Below are positions 49,153 through 61,167 of a stretch of DNA of 64,000 nt, one piece after another. Below the pieces are notes generated by a model. It saw nothing but the letters and a program-made list of their open reading frames with translations. It ran no database searches and was not told the origin of the DNA. The translations under genes were made by a program, and so were the position numbers. The stretch lies in contig WAEK01000008.1 of the NCBI GenBank assembly GCA_011634665.1, positions 241,501 to 305,500 on the forward strand, in the 5' to 3' direction. Each line of letters begins with the position of its first letter. Position 1 is the stretch's first letter. This stretch comes from Mortierella sp. BCC40632. Taxonomy: Eukaryota; Mortierellomycota; Mortierellomycetes; Mortierellales; Mortierellaceae.

Positions 49153-49708
49153 CTAAGCGCCCACCTTGTAATGGTGTGTGAGGTATTTTGTCCAGACTAT
49201 GGGGTCACAAAGAGAAGAAGAAAGTAGGTTACAAAGAGATTCTTTACCCATTAGAAAAAAAGAATCGACAGAGGAGCAACACAATATAAAAGGGGTCGAG
49301 GGGGGAGGGGGGATTGAGATTGAGGGCGACAAAAAAGGCCTAAAAGGAGAACTTACTCACGTAGGCTACCTTTTTGCCTATCCAGCGACCAACAAAGGGG
49401 AAAATAACAATGGCAAAGAGCTGCTGGAGTTGCTCAATGTTCTCATCCCACTCTCTTTGGATATCCCTTGTACAAGTCGATGAAGTCGTCGAAAACTCGG
49501 AAATGTCAGAGTCACCATCGATCGAATCGACATCCGAAAGCTGCTCGTCAATTTCCCATATCCGTTGTGCTTGAGCAATGGCGTCTGGATGAGCGTCTGG
49601 GTGGTCTGTGTCGATGTATCCGTCACCAGTCGTTGGGAGAATAGGAGCTGCGCCTACTTCCGTAGTGTTGGCAAAAGCTGATCCTTCTTGGTTTGGAATT
49701 GTGTTCAT
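49153..49708 (-). CDS. Mim2-like mitochondrial outer-membrane import protein
   Basis: Two exons, 49357-49708 and 49153-49196, give 131 residues. The intron is ACGTGA|GTAAGT ... CATAG|TCTGG. The N-terminal ~85 residues are acidic and disordered. The C-terminal part, REWDENIEQLQQLFAIVIFP then GRWIGKKVAYV joined to IWTKYL, has the pattern of fungal Mim2: an acidic-Trp start, one membrane span, and a Gly-Lys/Arg-x-x-Ala-Tyr end. Mim2 works with Mim1 to insert alpha-helical proteins into the mitochondrial outer membrane. The small second exon is supported because it completes the conserved W-x-K/R-Y-L ending. Yeast Mim2 is shorter (about 87 residues), and the difference is the acidic N-terminus. 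The family call rests on remembered pattern, so it is moderate. The gene is divergent from PAT1. Confidence 0.6.
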
Positions 49709-49750
49709 GGTCGATGAAATGCGGGAATGGGGTAGGGCGAAGCGTCCCTG

Positions 49751-49795
49751 AAGCCGGCACGCTTTGGCGCGCGCCAGCGTGCCGGCGTGCGGCTT
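49751..49795. repeat. GC-rich palindrome in the divergent promoter
   Basis: A perfect 11-bp inverted repeat, GCCGGCACGCT at 49753-49763 and AGCGTGCCGGC at 49776-49786, flanks a 12-bp core that contains the self-complementary GGCGCGCGCC. An outer AAGCC at 49751 pairs with GGCTT at 49791 when a short GTGC bulge is skipped. It could be a dimer-binding site or a DNA/RNA hairpin. It lies 43 bp upstream of the Mim2-like start codon, probably in its 5' leader. Confidence 0.75.
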
Positions 49796-50029
49796 AGTGA
49801 CGTATTAGCAGCGCATGTCTAACGCAAACGCAAGAGGAAACAGCTGCCACATATTCACTCACACGCCCCACCCTTCTGTAGTAGAAGGAGCAGAGAACAA
49901 GGGCCTTGCTGGTTACTTGGTGGTGGGATGGTGGTGGGACACTACGGGGGTTGGAGCAGCAGTGCATCATTGCTCAAAAGATGGAGTAAACTGCATCTGT
50001 CCTCTCTCACCTGTGCCTGAGTAATAGTG

Positions 50030-50084
50030 GGCAGGTAGGCAGGCAGGTAGACAGGTAGACAGGCAGGCAGACAGACAGACAGGA
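50030..50084. repeat. CAGG/CAGA tetranucleotide repeat
   Basis: Tandem GCAG/GTAG/ACAG-type tetramers (for example GGCAGGCAGGTAGACAGG) of about 55 bp, some 220 bp upstream of the PAT1 ATG. Confidence 0.85.
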
Positions 50085-50304
50085 TGGGTGGGACTGCCTC
50101 TCATTCTGAACGGATTACAGAAGAAGGTTGGTTGGTTGGGGGCGCGCCTAGATCACAATTTTCTTCTTTCTTCCTTTCTCCATCATCGCATTCTTCATCA
50201 ATCCGGCCAGACAGGAAGATTGAGCGTGATCAGGACATTCCCCCTTCCCCCCCTTAGCGGACATCTCCCTTCCTCATCCTTCTCTCTCTGCGTCGTGCTG
50301 GCCA

Positions 50305-53300
50305 ATGTCCGATTTCTTTGGATTCAACACCACCCTGCCGGGCCGCCAGGGCGGTGGCGGCAGGATGACTCTCAATGCCGAGGAACAGCAGGAACTCGAC
50401 CGACAGGTGCAAAAGTATGCTCTCGAGACCGGCGAGGACTTTGAGATTTACGACTACGGCGAGTCCTATGATAATCTGGCAGATGACCTGGAAGAGACCA
50501 GGGACGACCTCAATGATGAGACCTTTGGAGGCCCGCAAGCCGAAGCTGGCAAGTACTATATTCTCGAGATGCTTGCTTGAAATCACTCGATCGGACAAAA
50601 GTGCACGATGGTGGATGTAGCAGACTATAACAACTCATCTGCGAGTAATTCCAAAGTACAATCAGGGACGTATATCAGTTGGCCAATATTAACGCTCGAT
50701 ATTCCTTCTTCCTCGTAAACCACAGTGGGTACGGATTTTGACTTTGCTAGTAATACTCACCATATTGCTCCGGCCCTCAAGAAAGAGGAAGAGCTGTATA
50801 TGAAACAAAGCGAGCATCTTGCTGGTGAGTACTCAGATTACTTTTGCAATCTCGACACTTTGCTGTCTCTTTTGAGTCTTGAAATACTGACTGCGTTTGT
50901 CATATACTCCTATCGGCAGCCCCAAGACGTACTTCGTTCGCTTCGATCTGGGAGAACGACGGTGCTGGACAGGCCGATGGCTTCAGGAAGGGTCTTCCCG
51001 AGGTATAGTTTACTCTGTATACCGGTACGGATGAGGCGACTGTGTCAGTAGATTTGCCACAAAATCTAAGTCGCAGGATTATACTTCCTTTAATTTACTT
51101 TCTGGCTTAGCCATCTCAAGCAACATCATCGATCTGGGGCTCTATTGGAAACTCATCGCAAGGTATGAGCACCGCTAAAGACTTGTATAACATGGCCTGC
51201 TGGGATTTCTACAAACAGAAGGTCTCCTTTGACACCTTTTCTTCTTTTCGTGTCGGTCCATAGATGTGAATGTTGGGTCTGGACTTGTTCGTGACCCTGT
51301 CTTTGGCGTTGGTACATTCCTGTCTTCTCAGTCTTCAGGATTCGGCCCCAAGCAGCAGCCAAGCCTCGCTGAAATCGAGGCTCAGTTGATGAAGACTGCA
51401 GGATATCAGTCCCAGATTCCTGTGCAACAGAACCATCACCAGTCAAACAGGATGTTAAGCTTGGAGGAAGTCGAAGCTTCTTTGATGAGCATCAATGGTG
51501 GGCGTTCCATTCACACGGAAGCTATGATCGCTGAGCAGCAGGCGAGACAGGCTCGACTGGAGCAGCGCCGTGCTGAAAGGGAGCAGAAGCAAGCAGAATA
51601 TGTATGTCAGAATGTCACCGGACCCACCTCTGTTTAAGCTGAAAATTCAATGGGTTTTATCCTACCACTACAATTTCTAACCCACAGGATTCCCCTTGAA
51701 TGATCTTTTGATTCGACTTTCTAGGCCAAGTACAATGGCCTGATGACCCAGAGCGACAAGGACTTTATCAACAGGATCCAGATTTCTCAGTTGGTGACGG
51801 ATGACCCCTACGCCGATGACTTTTATTGCCAGGTCTATACCGCCATTCGCATCAGGCATCTGCAGCAGATGGGAGTCCCTGGCGCCATGATGAGTGAAGA
51901 GGCAAAGAAACGACGAGGCGCAAATGGTCGCATGGAGCAGCGTATGCAGCAACAGGTTCAGCGTATTGTTAGCGATGCTAAGCGTAACCCCAAGCGAACA
52001 AATGGTAACCGCATTTGATTCAATGGAGTCAATTCTCAATGTTGATATTGGATCTATTTCAGTGTTTGTTTACTCAAAACTCGACTCTTTTATTTTATTT
52101 TGTGCAATCCGGAAATTAGTGGCGGTTGAAGGAGCGCTGGGAAAGATTGCAGTCAACTCTGTTTTGAATCCACGCCAGCTCCTGCAAGTTTCGAAGCGCT
52201 CTGCTAGTACAGGAGAGGTTGCCGGAGGAAGTTCTCCTAAGCCTCCTTCGCCGGGACCTGTCAGCACCAAGTCGCACACGGTTTTGGGATGGATCGAAAA
52301 CATCTACACGCATGTGTTGGCTCTGGAGCAGCTGAGACGCCAACAGCCCCCTCCTCCAAGAATGGGCGAAGAAGAGTTGGCTGCCGAGGCTATCCGTCGA
52401 TGGTATGAAAGAAATAAGTGGTCGTTGTTTGAGTGCTTCTTTCGATTCTCTTGACGCATGCTGATCTTTGTGGAGTACTGCGTTTATGTACTGATTACTT
52501 TTCCTTCTTGCTTTGTTGAAATACCTATGAATAGGAATGATGAATATGCAGAACTTACCAGCAAACTGTGGAAAGAACTTCGAATCACGGTGCCCATCGG
52601 TGCAGTGTAAGTTCTAGAGCTATTTCATTTTTGCCAAGAAAAATGACCTTTGTAGTTTCTATGGTTTGATTTTAACTCTTCATGCTTCTCTTTTCTTTTC
52701 TCGAACTTGACCACAACAGGCACCCTCATCCTTTCATCTCGATCTTGAACTACTCCAAGGGCAAAAAGGTCCTCTCCCGTGTTCTTCGTCACCTTTTGCC
52801 AGATCAGACATTGACACTCCTGACTATGCTTGTTGCCAACTTTGAGTCGCTGAACGTTTGCAAAGCAGAGGTGTACGCGGACGTACAAGGAAATCAGGAA
52901 ATTGAGGTGTTCATGAGCAATGTTGCTCCTCCACTCCTTGGCTTTGTGTCTGAGACGCCCTTCAGGATCGTTGTTGGTCTCTTGGCCTTGTTTATTGAGC
53001 GTAACAATATGATCTGGGTTGCAAGGAGTAGAGTAAGCAAACCTCGACTATTGGTTAAGCCGTACGGTTTTATCCTTGATTTATTTCTGCTAGTCCGCTA
53101 GGTTCTAACCGGCCATGATGTTTTGATATTTTAGCCTGGATTGGCTTTCCTGACTTTGTTTTTGAGCCGTGCCGAGATTCTCAAGCAAGGCCATGGCAAC
53201 TACCCTGTCCCCGATGAGCGAGAAATTCAGCAATGGTAATTTGTTACCCTGATCAGAGCACGCTAGCTCGACAAATGTCATCCTAGTCTTAGTGTGCTTC

Positions 53301-53591
53301 ATTTCGCTCGATGGACGTATTCTAATATTCTTTTGACCGCATCTCTTCGTGATACCACCAATCTCATAGGAATGAACTCTATGGCAGATTATTCAACCAA
53401 CTGCAGTCTCACTTTGCAGGACTGTTTGTTCCGAAGGCAACGATAGCAGAGGACGTGCATGTGTGGCGATTCCTGGCTGCGATGGCTGTTGGAGCCTCTG
53501 TTGAACAACAACATGTCCTTGTCACAGAAGTCAGGTAAGATCTTTTTTTGTTGATCAAAGTTGAGATGGTTGTCAGACGCATTCTCATTCG

Positions 53592-53630
<39 letters not shown>

Positions 53631-53812
53631 ACCCACTCTTCAATCCCCCACCCCACCCTACAAACTACAACAGGGAGCAAGTATTGGAGAACGTTATTGC
53701 TGCACAGGCAACGCCTTCAGCACATGAGAAGACTCAACGTATTGCCAATGTCAACCTCTTCTTGCATGCCTTGGGTCTTGATGCCTCTCAGGTTACGGTC
53801 CCAACTATGTAA
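50305..53812 (+). CDS. PAT1: PAT1 mRNA-decapping activator
   Basis: Twelve exons: 50305-50548, 50726-50824, 50920-51002, 51111-51162, 51264-51601, 51725-52004, 52120-52402, 52535-52606, 52720-53032, 53135-53235, 53370-53534 and 53674-53812, giving 722 residues. Pat1 is the P-body scaffold linking deadenylated mRNA, Lsm1-7, Dhh1 and Dcp2. The N-terminus MSDFFGFNTTLPG, then LEETRDDLNDETFGG and VGTDFDFA, are Pat1 hallmarks. A middle segment carries QPSLAEIEAQLM and MLSLEEVEASLM repeats and a Gln/Arg-rich coiled coil. The conserved C-terminal alpha-superhelix (from about 365) includes DPYADDFYCQVYTAIR and KGKKVLSRVLRHLLPDQ. Intron 1 has a GC donor (GCTG|GCAAGT), and no GT alternative keeps the frame. 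All other introns are GT-AG and 96-186 nt long. Both N- and C-terminal regions are complete, so a functional protein is expected. Confidence 0.93.
50549..50725 (+). other. GC-AG intron 1 of PAT1
   Basis: The donor is GCTG|GCAAGT and the acceptor CCACAG|TGGG. Splicing gives QAEAVGTDFDFA, the expected Pat1 sequence. Using the GT at 50553 would put exon 2 out of frame. Confidence 0.85.
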
Positions 53813-54331
53813 ACGCTGTAGGATACTAGAAACATCCAAGAAAAAAAAAGAAGTCATAAGAGATGGAAGTATGTGGCAAAGAGACACGGAGAGACACTCA
53901 AGAGTGGAAACGAACGAAAAAAAAAAAAAAAAAAAAGGTGGGAAGACAGACAGAACATGATACGCGTATACCATGGAGATGCCACACCCTAGTACACACA
54001 GTACACACATAAGCTTGGATTAAACCAAGAATGAAAGAAGAGGGAGGCAATGGTGAAACTGAATAAATTTGGAAACAAAAGTCTCTCATCGTAGTTACGC
54101 CAATCGACTCTCTCCAAGAAAAAAAAAGGGGGAAGGGGAGGGGGAAGTCGATGGATCTGCATGCGCATTGATTTGATGACCGTGCCGACTCTCCCCACGC
54201 GGGCAGGTTCTGTATGCTGGTCTTGACCTAAGATTCGATAGGGAGCTAGGGGAATCCAACAGAAAAAAAATAAAGATGTCAGCTAGAGAAAAGAAAAAAA
54301 AAAGTGCGTGAGAGAGAGAGAAAAAAAATAC
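53813..54331. other. 3' region of PAT1
   Basis: A-rich and G-rich sequence with a poly-A run at 53919-53936. The minus-strand gene fragment next to it probably continues here with a last exon, but its end could not be fixed: two acceptors (near 54250 and 54230 on the minus strand) give different frames. Confidence 0.4.
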
Positions 54332-54729
54332 CTTGCTAGTTGGAACGGAGGTGGTTTTGACTATCGCCATGTCCTGTTGCATCAGAGGACGCGCGGCTGC
54401 ATCTAAATCAAGAACAGGGTGTTTGGGGAGGGGGAGGTAGTGCGAGTCAGCGGAGAATCGTAGATTGATCGTAGTGCAAATACAAGGCGCAAAGGAGTCT
54501 TCGGATGTTACCTTGAAGGATAAGTTCAAGATTCCCTCTTTTTTCTGTCTCCTCAGGCCAAGGCATTGGATGGTTTGTGATTTTGTAATAGAAAGATCTT
54601 ATATCCGCCGTATCTCCAGTAAAACAGTCAATCCATAATAAACCTGCTTTTGAATTTTGGAACGATCCGAACAGTAAGGGATGTGAGAATAGCCTCACTA
54701 GTGGAGATGAGGGCAGTATCGACTAAGCA
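54332..54729 (-). CDS. Hypothetical minus-strand gene fragment, structure incomplete
   Basis: Two exons can be proposed: about 54512-54729 and 54332-54402, joined by an intron CAAG|GTAACA ... TTTAG|AT that has a C-rich polypyrimidine tract. The joined frame reads GLLWIDCFTGDTADIRSFYY, HPMPWPEETEKRGNLELILQ and then DAAARPLMQQDMAIVKTTSV, which looks like real protein. The upstream end is bounded by a stop at about 54730, so the first exon must begin at an acceptor (CTTAG) or an unusual start; the downstream end stops at a good donor (AGCAAG|GTATTT). No family is recognised. It may be a real small gene or a decayed one. Confidence 0.35.
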
Positions 54730-54732
54730 CGG

Positions 54733-55783
54733 ATGTACAATGGCAAGCATGGACCGCCCGAGCCTGTTTCACAGATCGAAAACTCAGTCGTGCCCAAAAT
54801 TTGTCAAGTCTGCCATCGACAGATCTTGGTTGCACCAATGCAAAGTCGTGAAAGCCAAGCGAGGATGACTGGCAACGGACTATTGGTGGCCAATCCTATT
54901 CCTCAGGAGAGTAATCGGCCTGTATCAAATATGGATTCTATCTTGACTATGGTTCAGACTATGGGTAACCTTTGCCCTAAAGATGCCTATTTTGGATGTG
55001 ACGAGGATGGTGAACCTGGCTATCACTCGCACCCACTGGATCCCCGTCCATCGGAATTGGATTGGGACGAAAATATGTCCCAGATAGAGTTTGATGGTCG
55101 CCTGTCGACCTTTCATTATGAACGAAACCTTTTCCAATGTGGTCATTATCAAAAAGAGTGCTGCCTGTCAGAAACATAAAACAGGCCAATCGAGTGTCCA
55201 AGGGTGCAAATTGTAGTTATGAGAGTTTACTGAGCAAATGGGATAGTTTATGGGTGAATGACCTTGACTTTGACCATGGTCATCATGTCCGTGAAACGAC
55301 CTGCTCAACTAAAGGACTAAATAAGTGTCCCCTCGAGGCAGATGAGAGTTTCTGGTACGAGGCATCTACGGCTGATTGTGAATGCAGTCCTGGTAGTATT
55401 ATTAGCGATGGTGCGCCTGGTTTTTCCAAGTTCTGTGATAATGAAGGTAGTCAGGTTGACAAGAGCACTCGTCTTGGAGGCGTCAGAACAAGGGGAGGGG
55501 TGGTGAAGACAAGAGTCGGGCTGGTAGTAAGCCAATCCGAGGCGCAGGTGTGGACCGAGGTGATGACGAAGAAGAGAATGATGGTGGCGCAACAAGTCTG
55601 AACTCCCACCAAAGCTGCCCCAAGACCATGCATCATAAGCCCGATTGCCTCTTTATGTCTTCTCTCAAAGGAGACTTCTCAAGGACTGGACGGTTGGAGC
55701 CCGGTCATCGTGGGGATAATAATGGGTCCGATCTTCAGGTCAGGGCGAGGTCGGCAACGACAGTGATGTGTGTTGGCCCGTGA
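54733..55783 (+). pseudogene. Frameshifted hypothetical coding relic
   Basis: Protein-like sequence continues through about 1 kb but moves between the three plus frames. 54733-55179 reads PKICQVCHRQILVAPMQSRE and later DPRPSELDWDENMSQIEFDG. About 55180-55500 continues as SYESLLSKWDSLWVNDLDFD and ESFWYEASTADCECSPGSII. After about 55500 another frame gives GVDRGDDEEENDGGATSLNS. No convincing donor/acceptor pairs bridge the changes, so indels are the simpler explanation. Cys pairs (CQVC, CECS) hint at a zinc-binding part, but no family is recognised. It could instead be a spliced gene I have failed to resolve. Confidence 0.35.
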
Positions 55784-56337
55784 CCCCTATTCTCCGTTGC
55801 ACACTGCATGAACATGTGTTGTGCCTGATCCACGCGGGCCGGATGACTTGTCTTCCCCCCTATTTTGACCGAGGTCACCCAAACAGCACACAGACATCCC
55901 CTTTTGCAGCACCACTCCCTCCCTCTCTTCTCCCCTCCCTCACTCCCCGCAGCTCGCCTCGACATTTGAGTCTCTTGTTGTGACACTTTGCCACTTTTTT
56001 GTGTTTTTTGCTTTTTGCTTTGCTGTTCCTCCAACTTCTCATTTTGTCCATCCGTTCTCGCCCACCCGTTCCCGCCTCTACCCCCCAACCACAGCACCCT
56101 CCCTACCCTGCTCCCCATTCCCTCATTCTTACGGCAACTTTCACCTAGTCTGACCCTGTTCGTAGTGTCCTTTTCAAATCTGGTCCTGGCACCTACCCCT
56201 CTCCTCCCCTCCCTTCGTTCCTTTTCACCGACTCAATAATCTCAAACAGACACCGCGCAATCCCGTCTGCACCGCAGAGCCTCAGCCCTTTCCACTGTTT
56301 TTTTTTCTCGGGGTCAGGCGAATGGACGTATGAGTGG
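55784..56337. promoter_or_regulatory. Upstream region of the TMEM184-like gene
   Basis: About 550 bp, markedly C/T-rich on the plus strand (runs such as CTCCCTCCCTCTCTTCTCCCC around 55914-55940), consistent with the pyrimidine-rich leaders seen before other genes here. No TATA box is evident. Confidence 0.45.
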
Positions 56338-56633
56338 ATGTCTTCTCACGACAACCATACCATCATAGCCCCGAATGGGTGCCCCATCGATAGTACGCCA
56401 CCGGACCCGACACATCTCTTTTCCTCCAATGGTATCAATCTCGACTTGCCCCGAGTTGGGTGGATTCTCTCAGGGGTCCTCACCTTACTCTCGACGGGCA
56501 TCTCTTTTGTCCTGATTTATCGCCACTACCAATACTACACCAAGGTAAAAGGACAAGGAGCAAGAGACGACTGAGGTGTTCACGACCAAGACAAAAGTGA
56601 AGAAAACTCAACACGAGTAGCTCACCTTTCCTC

Positions 56634-56682
<49 letters not shown>

Positions 56683-57573
56683 CCCTTTTCTTTTGTTTCT
56701 TAATATACGTTTCATCCATATCACCCTTGGGGAGGAGTATCCTCTAATAGCCCGATCAACAACGGTATATCGTCCGGATGTTGCTCATGGTCCCAATCTA
56801 TGCCATCACCTCTTGGTTTTCGTTTGTCTATGTCCGGGAAGCAGTTTATTACGACTCGATCCGAGTCCTCTATGAGGCCTTTGTCATTGCCTCATTCTTT
56901 ATCTTGATGCTCCAGTATATGGGCAGCACTCTAGAGGATCAAAGGCGAGTCCTCCGTCGACACAAAAAGACTGAGCGTTGGTTTTTCCCTCTTTGTTGTC
57001 TCAAATACAATCCATCGAGACCTCATTTCCTTCAGTACATGAAATGGGGGATTCTCCAATACGTGCCCCTCAACATTTTGGGAACAATCTTGACCATCGT
57101 CTTGGAAACCCAGGGGAATTATTGTGAGAACAGTTGGAATCCGAAATTTGGACATATCTGGGTTCTGGGTAGCTATACCATCTCCGTGACCATTGCAACA
57201 TATTTCCTTGTAAGTTAGTATTTCTGCTCTCTTTTTGCGTGGAGTAGAATGAGTATGGATATTCTTTCTCTTGTTGTTGTTGGGAGAGGGGGGGAGGGGT
57301 TGTTCTTTTTGTACACTTGGCTGACAAACTGGAATGATCTCTTAGATCATGTTTTACTTTACTATCCGCGTCGAGCTCAAGGAGTACTCTCCATTTTACA
57401 AATTTCTTGCCGTAAAGCTGGTATGTTAAAGAGAGATTAGGATCTCATTAATCTGACAAGGAAAAAAGAAACGGACTCTAATAATCCTATCTTGTTTAGG
57501 TCGTGTTCTTTTCATTCTGGCAGATGGTTGCAATCGAAGGACTTGTCTACTTTGGTAATTTCTTTCTCTCTCT

Positions 57574-57605
<32 letters not shown>

Positions 57606-60600
57606 GGACCGGGCCCTTCTGGTTGAACAATGCCCTCCGCTAGTCACCTATGCTAACCATCGATTATGGGTTTCGCTCCTTCATTGTGCGGATCTAGGGG
57701 TCATCAAAGGAACAACGTACTGGTCCACCAACGACATCTCGACAGGGATTAACGCCGTATTGATCGACATTGAAATGGTCTTTTTCGCCATTATGCACCT
57801 CAAAGCATTCAGTTACAAACCCTATGTCCCAACGATGCCAAACCCTGAACTCGGAAAAGTAGAAGACACACCAGAGACTAAACTCTTGGGAGACGACAAT
57901 CCTGACCAACGACAGGGTTCAGATAACAATCGGCGTAACGATAGACGCAGGCGGGATTCACTAGAGTCAATCGATAGGGATGTGATCCCTCCTCGCAAGG
58001 GAGCCCGACCTACAGGTCATACCCCACAAGGATCCCAATCCCAGTCCCAATCTCAATCCCAATCTCAACAAGTGTCAAAGAAGCAGGAATCTAAAAAGAA
58101 AGGGAAAAAAGACAGGGGTCCTCCAGACACCGTGTTGGATTTTTCACAAAAGACGCCAATCTGGAAAGGCATCATCGACTCTTTTAATCCACTGGATTTG
58201 CTCCGCGAGTTGGCTTATGGTGTCAAGTACATGTATCGATGGGCTCGAGGGATTCCTGTGGACAAGGACAGTAAGCGACTTTTGGACCTTGAAAGGGTAT
58301 TCGGACGCGTTCGACCCGAGGTTCCTTTTGTTCCGCCAAAAGATAAAAAGAAGAAAAAGAAGAAAAAGAAACGTACCTGGTGGGGAGGGAAAAAGACCGA
58401 CTCGGAAGGAGAGGATGATGATGATGATGATAGTAAGACCTCTTCTGGAGATGACGATGACGATGATGATGATGATGACGGTGATGACTCGGGTCGAAGG
58501 AAATGTCGAGATACTGATCAAGAGTATGACGAGGCAAAGGACGAAAGAAAGAGGCGGAAAAATGAAAAAGAGCTACAGGAGAGTGATTTGGAGGACCATC
58601 ACCACGGCCATGACTATAATTCAGGCACTGGGACCCGCGGACAACGGTCAAAAATGCGGATGGACACAGCCTATGACATGGAATATGATCATGACCACAA
58701 CAATCTGGAGCGCACTCGGAGGACAGAAAGGATGGCATCGGGTCCCGGGCCTGAACGTGGAAATGCAAGCGTAGGTCGGAGATCGGGCAAGCCAATCGCC
58801 GCAGCAGCAGGAGCGTCTTCCAGTGGTGCTGGTGTCAGTAGCGTCGGAAAGGCCGGCGGAAAAGCACAACAGCAAGCCCTACATTCGAAGGGTAGTGGTA
58901 GTGTTGCCTTTTTAACAAAGGAGGAGGCTGCCCAAACCGAAAGGGCAACCTTGCCAGATATTCAACCCGAACCCGTTCAAAAGAAGTTGGCGTTGTCAGG
59001 ATTTGATGAAACGCTCCCATTGCCATCTCGTGCTACAGCAGATGACGACAGGCTCAGTAACGCAACTTCTCTAGAAATACCAGTGCCAACAATCAAGTCA
59101 ATACCCGTTCCGTACCGCCCGACTCGACAGCACCCAACTCAATCATCTGAGGATTACTACTACGAGAGGCCAGGACAAGCGCTCCATATGGAAAGAAGGC
59201 GTGGTGGACACGAAGTATTGGAAATGGATCCTATTCGCACAGAAGAGAGAGTTCCTAGACCCTTTGACCGCGATCATCTCACTTTTGCACCATCGTTCTC
59301 TGCAAGAAACCCACGATCCTCGGGTGGCACTTTTGGTCGGGAAAGGCCGACTAACCTTACGCAACACCGGAATGCAAATTTTGTGACAAGGGATAATCCT
59401 GCTCGCTTTGATGAGTTCCAGAATAGTCGGTCTTCGGGTGCCGACAGTTATGACTATACGCATGGAAGACTGGATTCTGGAGAAACAAGTCCATTCCCCA
59501 TGTCCACTACGACAACTGACAGAGAAAGCGTACTACGGCATTTTTATCATCTCAGGGATGGCAGCCACTCAGATCCCGAGTTGTCTCACTATGGTCACAG
59601 TCACGAGTTTTATGCTGATCAACTGCTGACTCCAGAGGACCAGGATCACTCCAAGAATCCAGAACGTACCAAAGGAAAGGAGGTCGATCGAATGCAAGAG
59701 GACAAAGGAACTCGTGACCAAATTCCTGATCAAGCACCAAATGCCAGTAACAGCAATAACACTGGAGACACGCGCGAAGCGGTAGTAGAAGACTCAAAGC
59801 AATTGGCTGCTCATCCTCTGTCTGGAGATCCGACAACTCTAGATAAAGCGGAGAATGCAGACTCAAAGGATACCAAGCCAGAACAGGAGCAGAAAGAAAC
59901 CAATGCAGAAATTGTGGACGATGAGCCTGTAGCACGAATTGATCCTATTGTGGCGGAGTATAGTATCATCCAGAGGAGACAACACCAATTACAGCAACAT
60001 AATCAGGAGGAAGAGCAGGAGTCAAGGCAACGCCGTCAACATCAACAGCAGCCAAGGCAGCAGCCAAGGCAGCAGTCAATAGCAGCATCAAAGCAACAGC
60101 CTCGTCAGCTGTTCCTCCGGCGACGGAATAGTCTTGACAGCGTTGATTCGGGACAGAGTAGTAGTAGTGGTGGTGGACCGAGATATGCACGTCGACTGTA
60201 TATGCGAGATTATTATTATGGGCTTGGCCATCGACAGCCAATAGCACCCTTGCCAGCACTGCCCATGCATATCCCCATGCGCTCAAATCGCCAGATGTTT
60301 CCTGTCGAGGATGGCTATGGACGGTCGTACCGATACCCAACGAGGATGCCAGAACCACAGCATATCCCTCCGCCGCGGTTCTATCAGTATCATCCAGATG
60401 CAGGCATTCCGATTGATAGGCGTGGTCATGGCCGCGAAGGTAGCGGTGGATATACCAATCGACCATGGCCGGAACCAGAACGGAGGTTACATTATCCTTC
60501 TCATCCCCCGCCTCAAGAACCACGCGCGCGACAACCTCCTCCACCACCTCCTCCCTTGCCAACTCAAGACGGGCCTATGCTGATGCAAATGCCCGAGCCG

Positions 60601-61167
60601 ATGCAGGAACAACGTTACTTTATGCCTATTCCAGGGCCTGAGCGGCATGATGACCGGGACCGCCATCCACCGACTCTACCCAGTACCTTTTCAGATCGAC
60701 AAGCTGACGCCGGTCCAAGGTTAGGCGGACCAGTGCCTCATAAGCGCCGGGATGAAGCCTCGACACGGGCCTCGACCACTCGATATCAGTCACCACCTGG
60801 ACGGGCAGTCGAAGTCCCAGTATTGATGCCGCCCAGTGACCGTCAGGAGCACTATCGCTCGCGCGCAGGACCTTCTCGTTATCAGGAATGGGGTAGAGAT
60901 AGAGATTGGGACAGAGACAGGGATAGGGATCGAGGTAGAGATCGAGGCAGAGATCGAGATCGAGATCGAGAGCCACGATACTATGCACAAGATCCCAGGG
61001 TTAGCCGTGATCCATATGGAGGAATGCCAGCGACACCAGAGTCACTTTATCCCGTATCCCGGTATGCACCTCCTTATTTAAGAGACTATGAATACCGGCA
61101 ACGAGAGGAGGCTCGGCGGCAACGGACTGGTCCCTATAGCCCGACCACCGGAACAGGGCCATTGTGA
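56338..61167 (+). CDS. TMEM184 / OST-alpha / LAZ1 (DUF300) membrane protein with long charged tail
   Basis: Five exons, 56338-56544, 56751-57209, 57346-57420, 57500-57554 and 57698-61167, give 1421 residues. The first ~305 residues are the seven-span DUF300 domain: PRVGWILSGVLTLLSTGISF, QQRYIVRMLLMVPIYAITSW, QYMGSTLEDQRRVLRRHKKT, ILQYVPLNILGTILTIVLET, YSPFYKFLAVKLVVFFSFWQ and INAVLIDIEMVFFAIMHLKA. Relatives include vertebrate TMEM184 and OST-alpha (organic solute transport) and plant LAZ1 (vacuolar membrane); the role here is unknown. Exon 5 adds about 1100 disordered residues: a Lys-rich block, a long Asp-rich block (near 515-550), Gln/Arg-rich and Pro-rich segments, and an Arg-Asp dipeptide run near 1335-1360. 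Such a tail is far longer than in most relatives and may be a cytosolic scaffold. Intron 4 contains a CT/T tract. Confidence 0.88.
56638..56679. repeat. CT microsatellite in intron 1 of the TMEM184-like gene
   Basis: A (CT)n of about 40 bp, about 70 bp upstream of the intron 1 acceptor (AATAG at 56746-56750). Confidence 0.9.

Larger units (their letters stand above)
49709..50304. promoter_or_regulatory. Divergent promoter between the Mim2-like gene and PAT1
   Basis: The 596 bp between the two start codons contain a GC-rich palindrome close to the Mim2-like ATG, a GT/GG-rich middle, a CAGG/CAGA tetranucleotide repeat and a CT-rich stretch just before the PAT1 ATG. No TATA box is clear. Confidence 0.5.
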
